The notes under the pieces were generated by a model. The model was not told the DNA's origin. It was given only the letters and a program-made list of their open reading frames with translations, and searched no databases. A DNA stretch of 64,000 bases from Pleomorphomonas sp. JP5 (lineage in GTDB: Bacteria > Pseudomonadota > Alphaproteobacteria > Rhizobiales > Pleomorphomonadaceae): positions 62,001 to 126,000 of the forward strand of contig NZ_JAMDLI010000006.1 of NCBI RefSeq assembly GCF_023721815.1, read 5' to 3'. Made by a program: the position numbers and the translations under genes. The number at the start of each line of letters is the position of its first letter. Position 1 is the stretch's first letter. This document shows, piece after piece, positions 34,503 through 41,576 of the stretch.

Positions 34503-34967
34503 TTAGTAGGAAACGGTGAGCGACTGGAGATAGCCGTTGCCGGGCGCCGGCTTGCCGACCGACCCGGCGGCCAGCGGAACGGCGCCATCGGCCACATAGT
34601 CGTTGCCGTCCTCGACGGCGGTGTCGACGCGCACCTGATAGCCGGCGTCGAGCATGGCGTCGGCGATATCGGCGGTCACCGTCAGCGTGCCGCCCGAACC
34701 GATGCTGGCGCCGGTCAGGCCGTCGACCGAGCCGCTGGCGCCGCGCGCCCAGCCCGAGAGGTGGCGGTAGTATTTCGCCTTCTTGCCCGCCACATGCAGC
34801 GTCTGCACCACCTTGCCCTGGGCATCGGTGACGTAGACCGCCGCATAGGCGCCGTAGCCGCCGTAGTCGGCGAACTGCGCCGTGACGGTGACGGGCTTGG
34901 CGATGGCCAGCGCCGGCAGCGCGACGGCGGCGGCGAGCCCGAGCGGCAGGGCGTAATAGGGTTTCAT
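34503..34967 (-). CDS. DUF2271 periplasmic protein with candidate FMN-attachment site
   Basis: This 154-residue secreted protein has a signal peptide (MKPYYALPLGLAAAVALPALAIA). Residues 82-88 read DGLTGAS, matching the flavinylation motif D-x-x-[ST]-G-A-[ST] used by ApbE, with Ser88 as predicted FMN acceptor. DUF2271 proteins have been proposed as flavinylated extracytoplasmic electron carriers. GAGG-type ribosome site CAGGAG precedes the ATG. It heads the operon DUF2271-PepSY/reductase-apbE, whose promoter carries a tandem 11-bp repeat and a box shared with the neighbouring two-component operon. Confidence 0.85.
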   Translation of the reverse strand: MKPYYALPLGLAAAVALPALAIAKPVTVTAQFADYGGYGAYAAVYVTDAQGKVVQTLHVAGKKAKYYRHLSGWARGASGSVDGLTGASIGSGGTLTVTADIADAMLDAGYQVRVDTAVEDGNDYVADGAVPLAAGSVGKPAPGNGYLQSLTVSY

Positions 34968-35008
34968 GGCGAGCTCCTGTACTGTTGCGACAGGAGATCA
35001 ATGGCTGG

Positions 35009-35030
35009 GCCACCTGACAGCCACCTGACA
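35009..35030 (-). promoter_or_regulatory. tandem 11-bp direct repeat upstream of DUF2271
   Basis: On the minus strand TGTCAGGTGGC occurs twice head to tail (35030-35020 and 35019-35009) without any gap. The 11-bp period is one helical turn, the usual layout for an OmpR-type response regulator dimer. It ends 41 bp before the DUF2271 start codon. Confidence 0.65.
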
Positions 35031-35042
35031 ACCATGCGGAAA

Positions 35043-35062
35043 GCTGTTCAGCTTGCCGTCAG
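35043..35062 (-). promoter_or_regulatory. response-regulator box, shared with the rr-hk promoter
   Basis: The minus strand reads CTGACGGCAA, G, CTGAACAGC. An almost identical box (CTGACGGCAA, C, CTGAACGGC) lies at 37918-37937 before the response-regulator gene. Two half sites CTGA repeat with an 11-bp period. Shared sequence between two promoters of one functional cluster makes it a strong candidate for the adjacent OmpR-type regulator. Confidence 0.7.
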
Positions 35063-35099
35063 CTTCGTTAAGTGGCCTTCGCCCCGGCAAGACCGGTGA

Positions 35100-35160
35100 T
35101 GCGCTTTCTCGATCAGATTGCGGGCAAGCGCGGCGAAGGCGGTGGGATCGACCTTGGGAC
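35100..35160 (-). pseudogene. histidine kinase gene remnant (N-box fragment)
   Basis: Translated on the minus strand this fragment gives VDPTAFAALARNLIEKA, which aligns with VDPDAFAVLARNLIENA of the intact kinase at 35858-37198. The DNA matches 36137-36197 over about 60 bp at roughly four in five positions. It directly abuts the kptA stop and is followed by the DUF2271 promoter. It is the leftover of a second, related kinase gene, with the rest deleted. Confidence 0.7.
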
Positions 35161-35165
35161 AGCGC

Positions 35166-35705
35166 CTACTCTATGAACGTCGGCGCGATTGTGTCGGCCA
35201 GCCATACCATGTCATTGCCGCGATAAAATACCACGCCGCCAGCATGAGCCTCGCCGGCTTTGATCCGCAAGATCACCGGCGCCCTGGTCTTCCGCCGGCC
35301 AACCTGATCCGCCATCCTCGTGTCGACCGACAGATGGACATACTGCCGACCCATGGGCATCAGGCCGTGCTCTCGAATGAGAGCGGCCGCCTCAGGCGAA
35401 GTGCCATGATAAAGCACGGCGGGTGGCGGCGCTGACTCCTTGAGAAGTCTGTGCGGAGTGGAATGGCCATACAGCGCCCGGATGCGATCACCGTCCAACT
35501 CGTGACGCTTCTTTTCCGACCGGTCGATCATCTCGGCGAGGTCGGCGCGCTCCACGGATGACCACGCGTCGGATTCTGTCCGTAAAGCGGCAATCAGCGC
35601 CTCGACGGGGACCCAGCCGGCCTCGTCCAGCTCCAGCTCGTATAGCCAGGGTTCATGGCGAAGCGCGTGCGAGACAACTCGGCTCAGGCTGGTCAGATCC
35701 AACAC
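35166..35705 (-). CDS. kptA: RNA 2-prime-phosphotransferase KptA
   Basis: This 179-residue Tpt1/KptA family enzyme transfers an internal RNA 2-prime phosphate to NAD+. Motifs in order: LSRVVSHALRHEP with the conserved Arg and His, HELDGDRIRALYGHS, VLYHGTS, HLSVD and VFYRGNDMVWLAD. The GTG start at 35705 follows GAGGAG by five bases. Its bacterial substrate is unknown because bacteria lack the yeast-type tRNA ligase step; it may act with RNA repair or phosphorylated ends. It sits between a two-component operon and a kinase remnant, so it was probably inserted here. Confidence 0.9.
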   Translation of the reverse strand: MLDLTSLSRVVSHALRHEPWLYELELDEAGWVPVEALIAALRTESDAWSSVERADLAEMIDRSEKKRHELDGDRIRALYGHSTPHRLLKESAPPPAVLYHGTSPEAAALIREHGLMPMGRQYVHLSVDTRMADQVGRRKTRAPVILRIKAGEAHAGGVVFYRGNDMVWLADTIAPTFIE

Positions 35706-35857
35706 CCAGACTCCTCGATCACCATCCAGGAAGCGGCCATGATTTCGATGCCGCCAGTTCCGTCAAGACATATCAGAGAACGCTCAAACGCCCACGCCTC
35801 GCAGGCCCGGACGCCCCTCCGAAACACACGTTTTCATCTGCGTTGTTGCAATGGCTT

Positions 35858-37198
35858 TCAGTTGCTCCCCGCCAGCCCGGTGACGCGCGCCGACACCCCA
35901 TCAGCCCAACCCGCCACCGGCGAGGCGATGCCGAACTCCAGCCCCGCGCCCCGGCAGACGGCGGCGACGATCGCCAAGCCGAGGCCGGATCCGTCCGACC
36001 GGCTGGCGCCGCGCTCGAAGGGCCGCATCAGCCGGTCCACCTCGCTCGCCGCAACCACCGGCCCGTGATTGCGGACGGTAAGGCTGTCGGCATCCAGAAG
36101 CACCTCCACCGCGTCGCTCGGCGCGCCATGCTTGAGGGCGTTCTCGATCAGGTTGCGGGCGAGCACGGCGAAAGCGTCGGGATCGACGTCGGACGACACG
36201 CCGTCGTCGGGAACCGTCAGGTCGATGCGGTCGTCCGCCTCGCTCGACCGGGCGATCTCGTCCACCACCAGCGCCAGCACGGCCGAGAGGTCGGACGGCC
36301 GCTCGGCCAGAAGGCCGCCGCCCTCCGCCTTGGCGAGTTGCAGCAGCTTTTCCGAAAGGCGCGTCAGCCGGCGCAGCGCGCTTTCGATGGAGCGGGCGCG
36401 CTCACGGTTCGCATCCGGCATCTCGGCGATAAGGCGTTGCGTCTGGGCCAGGGCGGCGGCGATCGGCGTCCGCAGCTCATGGGCACTGTTGGCGGTGAAG
36501 CTGCGCTCGGCTTCCAGCGCATTGCGCAGACGGGCGAGCAGCGCGTTGACCGAGGCAGCCACCGGCGACAGCTCGCTCGGCAGCCCGCCCCCGTCCACCG
36601 GCGTCAGATTGCCGCGCCCGCGCTGCTCGATGGCGTCGCGAAAGGCGATGACCGGCCGGAAGGACAGGAGAATGGCCAGCCACACCACCAGCGCGGTGAG
36701 CAGCGGCAGAGCGGCAATCGGCCAGATGAACGCCCACAGGGCGCCCCGGAACACGTGACGGCGGTGATCGAGATACTCGGCGGTAGTGACCACGATGGTG
36801 CCCTGCACCGCCGTCTCGGTGTAGGTGCGCAGCGTCTCCGTGGTGTGGAAGCCGGGCGCGAGTCCCGAGGGAATGTGCATGCCGTCGGCGGCACTCGAGC
36901 GCAGCAGCTCGCGGCCCTCGCCGTCGCGCACCACATAGGAGATGAACTCGTGCCCGCCGACCGGCGGCAGCCGCAGCCCGCCGTCGCCGCCATCCTCGTC
37001 GGCCAGCATCTGCTCGTAGGCGAGCGGAAGGACCCGTTCGGCCACCTCGCGCAAGGTGCTGTCGAACACCTCGTCGGTCTCGTGGCGGAACACGTGGCCG
37101 GCAAAGAAGGACGCGCCGATCCACAGAAGCGTCAGGCTGACGGACAGGACGATGGCAAGCCGCGCCCTTAGGCTCTTCGGCAGAATGCGCTTGCCCAT
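35858..37198 (-). CDS. sensor histidine kinase of the flavin electron-transfer cluster
   Basis: This 446-residue membrane sensor has a transmembrane helix at ~12-35, a periplasmic domain (~36-165), a second helix (~167-190), a short linker and a kinase core. The H-box is FTANSAHELRTPIAAALAQ, the N-box LARNLIENALKHG and the G-box GSGLGLAIV. Its ATG overlaps the regulator stop (TGATG). The layout is QseC/PmrB-like. The periplasmic domain contains no PepSY or haem motif. It likely senses a periplasmic signal and controls the DUF2271 operon, as suggested by shared promoter boxes. Confidence 0.92.
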   Translation of the reverse strand: MGKRILPKSLRARLAIVLSVSLTLLWIGASFFAGHVFRHETDEVFDSTLREVAERVLPLAYEQMLADEDGGDGGLRLPPVGGHEFISYVVRDGEGRELLRSSAADGMHIPSGLAPGFHTTETLRTYTETAVQGTIVVTTAEYLDHRRHVFRGALWAFIWPIAALPLLTALVVWLAILLSFRPVIAFRDAIEQRGRGNLTPVDGGGLPSELSPVAASVNALLARLRNALEAERSFTANSAHELRTPIAAALAQTQRLIAEMPDANRERARSIESALRRLTRLSEKLLQLAKAEGGGLLAERPSDLSAVLALVVDEIARSSEADDRIDLTVPDDGVSSDVDPDAFAVLARNLIENALKHGAPSDAVEVLLDADSLTVRNHGPVVAASEVDRLMRPFERGASRSDGSGLGLAIVAAVCRGAGLEFGIASPVAGWADGVSARVTGLAGSN

Positions 37199-37869
37199 CA
37201 GTTCGCCCCCGCCGGCACGCCCAGCCGATAGCCGAGGCCGCGCACCGTTTCGATGACGTCGGGCCCCAGCTTCTTGCGCAGCCGGCCGACATAGACCTCG
37301 ATGGTGTTGCTCTCGATCTCGTCCGAGAAGGAGTAGAGATGCTCCTCGATCTGCGCCTTGGAGAGCAGCATGTTCGGCCGCTGCACGAAGGCCTCGAACA
37401 GCGCCCATTCGCGGGCGGTAAGCCGCACCGGCTTGCCGGCGCGACGCAGCGTGCGGGCGGCAAGGTCGACGTCGAGATCGCCGATCCGGACCAGCGGGTT
37501 GGGGTTGCCGCCGTAGCGCCGGCCGACGGCGCGAATGCGGGCGGACAGCTCGAACAGGTCGAACGGCTTGACGAGGTAATCGTCGGCGCCGGCGTTGAGC
37601 CCGGCAATGCGGTCGGAAATCTGGTCGCGCGCCGTCAGGATGATCACCGGCGTCACGTCGCCGGCCACCCGGCGCGCCTTCAGGAAATCGAGGCCGCGCC
37701 CATCCGGCAGCATCAGGTCGAGCAGGATCAGCTCGTAGGCGGCAGCCAGCACCGCGTCCCCCGCCTCGGCGATGCGCTGCGCCCAGTCGACCGAGTGTCC
37801 GTCGGCGATGATCTGGTCGCGCACCGCCATGCCAAGCACGGCGTCATCCTCAACGAGCAAAATCCGCAT
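37198..37869 (-). CDS. OmpR-type response regulator
   Basis: The 223-residue regulator has a receiver domain (1-115) with acidic pair E7/D8/D9, phospho-acceptor D51 in LILLDLMLPDGRG, Thr in ILTARD and Lys in VKPFDLFEL, then a winged-helix DNA-binding domain (~125-220; LTAREWALFEAFVQRP, SNTIEVYVGRLRKKLG). The ATG at 37869 has GGAAAGG five to six bases upstream; a GTG two codons earlier overlaps that ribosome site. It is cotranscribed with the kinase and probably autoregulates through the box at 37918-37937. Confidence 0.93.
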   Translation of the reverse strand: MRILLVEDDAVLGMAVRDQIIADGHSVDWAQRIAEAGDAVLAAAYELILLDLMLPDGRGLDFLKARRVAGDVTPVIILTARDQISDRIAGLNAGADDYLVKPFDLFELSARIRAVGRRYGGNPNPLVRIGDLDVDLAARTLRRAGKPVRLTAREWALFEAFVQRPNMLLSKAQIEEHLYSFSDEIESNTIEVYVGRLRKKLGPDVIETVRGLGYRLGVPAGAN

Positions 37870-37917
37870 CGCCACCTTTCCTGTCGCACGGGCGCCAAAC
37901 GAATGGGGCGCCGTCGC

Positions 37918-37937
37918 GCCGTTCAGGTTGCCGTCAG
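37918..37937 (-). promoter_or_regulatory. response-regulator box at the rr-hk promoter
   Basis: The minus strand reads CTGACGGCAA, C, CTGAACGGC, 49 bp before the regulator start. It differs from the box at 35043-35062 at only two of twenty positions. The same sequence faces the divergent PepSY gene across a dispersed repeat. Confidence 0.7.
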
Positions 37938-37953
37938 ATGAACATGGGATAGT

Positions 37954-38059
37954 CTAGAGCAACTCCAGCAAAAGTGGGAACCGGTTTTGCGTCCGGAGTT
38001 GCGCAAGAATAAAGAGATAGAGCACGTTGGCGAACCAAAGTTCGCCAGACTCGCTCTAG
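37954..38059. repeat. dispersed palindromic element, copy B (MITE-like)
   Basis: This 106-bp element is bounded by the inverted repeat CTAGAGC (37954-37960) and GCTCTAG (38053-38059). Inside are the dyad GCAACTCC (37959-37966) / GGAGTTGC (37995-38002) and a second hairpin GGCGAA / TTCGCC at about 38029-38045. Copy A at 11451-11551 shares both hairpins, with the second stem changed in a compensating way. It separates the rr-hk promoter from the PepSY gene. Confidence 0.8.
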
Positions 38060-38102
38060 GACGGAAAAAGTAAATCCTGCCATTGAACGAGGAAACTGGT
38101 CG

Positions 38103-38393
38103 ATGCTCCACCGCCTTGGTCTCGCCGCGACACTTGCGGGCAGCCTGCTCATCGCCCTTGCCGGCGGCATAGCGCGGGCCGACGACGACCATCCCGCGCG
38201 CTGCGACGTGCCGCTCGGCGACTGGCAGCCGCGCGCCGCCGTCGAGGCCGCGCTTCAGGAGAGGGGCTGGACCGTCCTGTCGGTCCGCTCCGACGACGGC
38301 TGCTACAAGGTGAAGGTCCGGACCGAGACGGGCGAGAAGCGCCGCGTCAAGCTCGACCCAAAGACGCTCGAGCCAGTGGACGGGGAAGACTGA
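38103..38393 (+). CDS. small periplasmic PepSY domain protein
   Basis: This 96-residue secreted protein has a signal peptide (about residues 1-26, ending ARA). The rest is one PepSY-like fold: LGDWQPRAAVEAALQERGW, VLSVRSDDGCYKVKVR and VKLDPKTLEPV. GAGG precedes the ATG. It is divergent from the two-component operon. Small PepSY proteins of this type are often controlled by neighbouring QseBC/PmrAB-like systems, and their function is unclear; metal or flavin-related roles are proposed. Confidence 0.85.
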   Translation: MLHRLGLAATLAGSLLIALAGGIARADDDHPARCDVPLGDWQPRAAVEAALQERGWTVLSVRSDDGCYKVKVRTETGEKRRVKLDPKTLEPVDGED

Positions 38394-38448
38394 GCGGCAG
38401 CCCATCGCCACCCCCGAGGGATTTGCGGGACGTTTTCGACAGTCCGCG

Positions 38449-39468
38449 TCACCCCAGCGCGCGAAGGATCTCGGCCGCCCTCGGCATGCGAGCAAGGCTT
38501 GCCTCCAGCCGTTCCCGCCAACGGGCCCCACGCGAAAGCGCATCTTCATAGGCTTCGCGCAGGTCGTCGGGCCTGTCTTCAGCCAGCACGTCGATCAGGA
38601 ACGCCGCCTGACCACGGTCCTTGCGGGACTTGGCTTGATCGGGGCTGCCCTGGCGTCGGTCGGCGACGATCAGTTTGTGGATCGCAAAGCGCTCGGGCCG
38701 CGGGATCTGCACCAGCACACCCGATCGATAGAGCGCGACCGCGGGGATGGGCTTGGCGATCAGAAAGTTCAGATAGTTGAGCGCCTGGGCGCTCACGCCC
38801 AGAGCCGGCAGCGGCTTGACCCTCTCGTCACCAAAGGCCGGCGTCAGAAACTCGACCATCGCCGCGCCGCGACTTTGTCGCCATTTCCACACCTGCCGAT
38901 CCACCACCCCCGGCACCGGATCGAACTTCAACGCCTGCAAGATGTCGCCCGGGTTCTCTTCGACCTGATCGCCCAGCGCCACCGATAGCCGCTCGAAACT
39001 TGCAAAGTCGATATCGCCGGTCTGTGCCAGCTCTTCGGAATCGAAGCGAACCCCCAGGTCACCTTGCAGGAGGGCATAGGCGGCGGTGCCCACGAGCGTA
39101 CCGCCCAGCCGGAAGACCCCGGCACGGGCAAAAGCCAGAAGCAGGGAACCGGTGTCACGGTCGGTGGCCATGAACCCTTCGGCGCGCAACACGCGGGCCA
39201 GCCGCGCCATTGTCTTGCGGCGCTCCTCACGCTCACTCTTCAGCTCGACGGCACGGCTCAGGCGCGCACGCAGCTCGGGCGTCCCCTCCCCGAGATAGCG
39301 GCTCTTGATCTCTGTGCCGATCCGGAACTTGTCGTAAAGATAGACCCGCCCGTTGCGCGATCGCTCTTCGATGCTACCGATCAACTCCGAAGCGAACTCG
39401 TCGAGATGAAGCCTGAGCAAGTCCTGGTAAGCGACTTGGGCGGTTCGGGAATGAGAGATGATGGCCAT
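38449..39468 (-). CDS. GSU2403 family nucleotidyltransferase fold protein
   Basis: This 339-residue protein is of the NTP_transf_8 (GSU2403) type. A helical N-terminal ~95 residues, with QDLLRLHLDEFASELIGSI, are followed by a nucleotidyltransferase core (~120-250) with LGGTLVGTAAYALLQGDLGVRF and TGDIDFASF, where the acidic D-x-D pair is the likely metal site. The start at 39468 is chosen over earlier in-frame codons, which lie inside the operator cluster. The substrate is unknown. Related nucleotidyltransferases act as toxins or in defence. No antitoxin-like partner gene is adjacent. The upstream DNA carries four copies of one repeat, which implies tight control. Confidence 0.82.
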   Translation of the reverse strand: MAIISHSRTAQVAYQDLLRLHLDEFASELIGSIEERSRNGRVYLYDKFRIGTEIKSRYLGEGTPELRARLSRAVELKSEREERRKTMARLARVLRAEGFMATDRDTGSLLLAFARAGVFRLGGTLVGTAAYALLQGDLGVRFDSEELAQTGDIDFASFERLSVALGDQVEENPGDILQALKFDPVPGVVDRQVWKWRQSRGAAMVEFLTPAFGDERVKPLPALGVSAQALNYLNFLIAKPIPAVALYRSGVLVQIPRPERFAIHKLIVADRRQGSPDQAKSRKDRGQAAFLIDVLAEDRPDDLREAYEDALSRGARWRERLEASLARMPRAAEILRALG

Positions 39469-39477
39469 TGGCGCCCC

Positions 39478-39547
39478 TGTGTGCATCAATTATAATTTTG
39501 TTGCACACAAGCGCAAGTGTGCAACATTAAAAATTTTGATGCACACA
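39478..39547. promoter_or_regulatory. nested dyad operator cluster of the GSU2403-type gene
   Basis: Four copies of TTGWTGCACACA-like sequence in alternating orientation: 39478-39489 (reverse), 39498-39509 (forward), 39516-39526 (reverse) and 39536-39547 (forward). The inner pair forms a perfect 10-bp dyad (39499-39508 with 39517-39526), and the outer pair a perfect 12-bp dyad. The stretch is AT-rich and ends 9 bp before the start codon. Confidence 0.75.
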
Positions 39548-40063
39548 AACCGGCCGTGCAGGAGAGATCACCGTAGCCCAGCCTAGATAGCCTCCCGATG
39601 CTTGGTTCATGCCCAGACGATTAGGCCTGTTCCCCAGTGGGATGGCTCCCTACATGCCATGAGAGATCATTCGGCATGGGTGTCCCATGAAAGTCCCTGA
39701 CTTGCCTGAACTGTTTTGGAATCTGCCTGGCTATTTCATCGAGCCGTCGAACCTGCCGTTGAAAATACTGTTCTTCGTCTGGCGAACCATGGTTCTCCTA
39801 TTCGGCGCTCTGATAACCGTGGCTTCGTTCTGGTATGAATGGACCCAAATGTGGGGAACTGGTTCCTAGAGGATCCAAATCCTTCGTCATGGCCATGCGC
39901 CTTTGGCGCCCTCTCCGCTTTCGTGTGATTGCCGATCAGCTCGGCGTTGCCTGTGACGCCGGGACGTGGTTTGTTCCACGCCGCATAAAACAGATGAAAA
40001 TGTGTTGGCGACTCTCCGGCGGACTTCCGGATGTTTTTCGCTGCCGTGAGAAGTTGGATCGTG
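39548..40063. other. intergenic region before the antiporter
   Basis: Apart from one doubtful small frame at 39687-39869, this 516-bp stretch shows no gene. It has lower GC than the antiporter gene and no clear terminator. It probably contains the antiporter promoter. Confidence 0.4.
39687..39869 (+). CDS. possible small membrane protein, unknown
   Basis: The 60-residue frame has one hydrophobic helix (ILFFVWRTMVLLFGALITVA, ~28-47) and many tryptophans. There is no convincing ribosome binding site, and codon use is unlike neighbouring genes. It could be a small membrane peptide from the same imported segment as the nucleotidyltransferase gene, or chance. Confidence 0.3.
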   Translation: MKVPDLPELFWNLPGYFIEPSNLPLKILFFVWRTMVLLFGALITVASFWYEWTQMWGTGS

Positions 40064-41515
40064 ATGTTGCGTCGTTTTGGTAATGCCTTCCGCCCGGCTC
40101 TGGCGCCGATCTCCCTCGCCCTTGCCTCTCTCGCCCTCGCCTCCCCCGCTTTCGCCTCCACCGGCGGCCACGGCCTTGACGGCGCAGCGCTCGGCGTGAT
40201 CTGGGCGGTGCCCTTCATCGGCATCCTGCTGTCGATCGCCCTGTTCCCGCTGCTCGCGCCGCATGTCTGGCACCACCATTTCGGCAAGATCGCCGCCGCC
40301 TGGGCGCTGGCCTTCATCGCCCCCTTCACGCTTCTCCACGGCGAAGCCGTCATCGAGCCGCTGGCCGAGACGGTGCTGCTCGACTATTTGCCCTTCGTCA
40401 TCCTGCTCGGGGCGCTGTTCACCATCGCCGGCGGCATCTTGGTCACCGGCAACCTGCACGGCTCGCCGAAGACCAACCTGTCGCTGCTCGCCATCGGCAC
40501 GCTGCTCGCCTCGGTGGTCGGCACCACCGGCGCTTCCATGGTGATGATCCGGCCGCTCTTGCGCGCCAACGACGGCCGCCGGCACAACGTCCACGTCGTC
40601 ATCTTCTTCATTTTCCTGGTGTCCAACATCGGCGGCTCGCTCACCCCGCTGGGCGATCCGCCGCTGTTCCTCGGCTACCTCAGGGGCGTCGGCTTCTTCT
40701 GGACGACGCTGCACATGCTGAAGGAGACCATCTTCGCCGCCGTCATCCTGCTCGGGCTGTTCTTCGCCATCGACTACCGCCTCTACCACAACGACGACGA
40801 CTTCCGCGGCAAGTTCGACCCGACGCCCGACACCGGCCGCGTCGGCGTCCAAGGCCGGCTCAACATCGCGCTTCTCGCGGTGGTGGTCGGGGCGGTGCTC
40901 CTGTCGGGCTCGTGGAAGCCGGGCGTCGGCTTCCACGTGTTCGGCGTCGAGGTCGAGCTGCAGAACCTCTCCCGCGACCTGATCCTGATCGCCGCCGCCG
41001 TCGCCTCGCTCTGGCTGACGCCGAAGGCGCTGCGCGTCCGCAACGGCTTCGAGTGGGGGCCGATCCTGGAGGTCGCCAAGCTGTTCGCCGGTATCTTCGT
41101 GACGATCATTCCGGTGCTGGCCATGCTGCGCGCCGCCCGCGACGGCGCCTTTGCGCCGCTGGTCAACCTCGTCACCGCCGCCGACGGCTCACCGGTCAAC
41201 GCCATGTATTTCTGGGCGACGGGCCTGCTGTCGTCCTTCCTCGACAACGCGCCGACCTATCTCGTCTTCTTCAACCTGGCCGGCGGCGACCCGCAGCACC
41301 TGATGGGCGAGATGTCGACGACGCTGGTGGCGATCTCGGCCGGCGCCGTGTTCATGGGCGCCAACAGCTACATCGGCAACGCGCCCAACTTCATGGTCAA
41401 GTCGATCGCCGAGGGCGCGGGCGTCCGCATGCCCTCCTTCTTCGGCTATCTCGCCTGGTCCTTCGGCATCCTGGCGCCGCTGTTCCTGCTGATGACCTGG
41501 CTGTTCTTCGCCTGA
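40064..41515 (+). CDS. Na+/H+ antiporter or ion transporter of the CitM/NhaD-like superfamily
   Basis: This 483-residue membrane protein has about 12 hydrophobic segments and the ion transporter (CitMHS-like) conserved loops: FLVSNIGGSLTPLGDPPLF in the first half and LLSSFLDNAPTYLVFFN with GANSYIGNAPNFMVKS in the second. The paired NxGG/NAP motifs are those of NhaD-type antiporters. The ATG at 40064 leaves a signal-like start MLRRFGNAFRPALAPISLA; a start 11 codons upstream is possible. Substrate is probably sodium for protons; a carboxylate cannot be excluded. Confidence 0.82.
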   Translation: MLRRFGNAFRPALAPISLALASLALASPAFASTGGHGLDGAALGVIWAVPFIGILLSIALFPLLAPHVWHHHFGKIAAAWALAFIAPFTLLHGEAVIEPLAETVLLDYLPFVILLGALFTIAGGILVTGNLHGSPKTNLSLLAIGTLLASVVGTTGASMVMIRPLLRANDGRRHNVHVVIFFIFLVSNIGGSLTPLGDPPLFLGYLRGVGFFWTTLHMLKETIFAAVILLGLFFAIDYRLYHNDDDFRGKFDPTPDTGRVGVQGRLNIALLAVVVGAVLLSGSWKPGVGFHVFGVEVELQNLSRDLILIAAAVASLWLTPKALRVRNGFEWGPILEVAKLFAGIFVTIIPVLAMLRAARDGAFAPLVNLVTAADGSPVNAMYFWATGLLSSFLDNAPTYLVFFNLAGGDPQHLMGEMSTTLVAISAGAVFMGANSYIGNAPNFMVKSIAEGAGVRMPSFFGYLAWSFGILAPLFLLMTWLFFA

Positions 41516-41524
41516 TCATACGCA

Positions 41525-41554
41525 AAGCCGGCTGGCGGTGACGCCAACCGGCTT
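41525..41554. terminator. bidirectional hairpin between convergent antiporter and dctM
   Basis: Arms 41525-41537 and 41542-41554 pair over 13 positions with a single mismatch and a four-base loop. It lies between the stops of two convergent genes, with AT-rich flanking sequence on the dctM side (CTAATTTAG). It fits a shared terminator. Confidence 0.65.
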
Positions 41555-41576
41555 GCGCGCTGCTAATTTAGACGAA

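Noticed and set aside
32276-34519. 747-codon plus-strand open frame opposite the PepSY-reductase gene
   Set aside because: Composition is Arg/Gly/His-rich and it is antisense to a protein with four clear domains.
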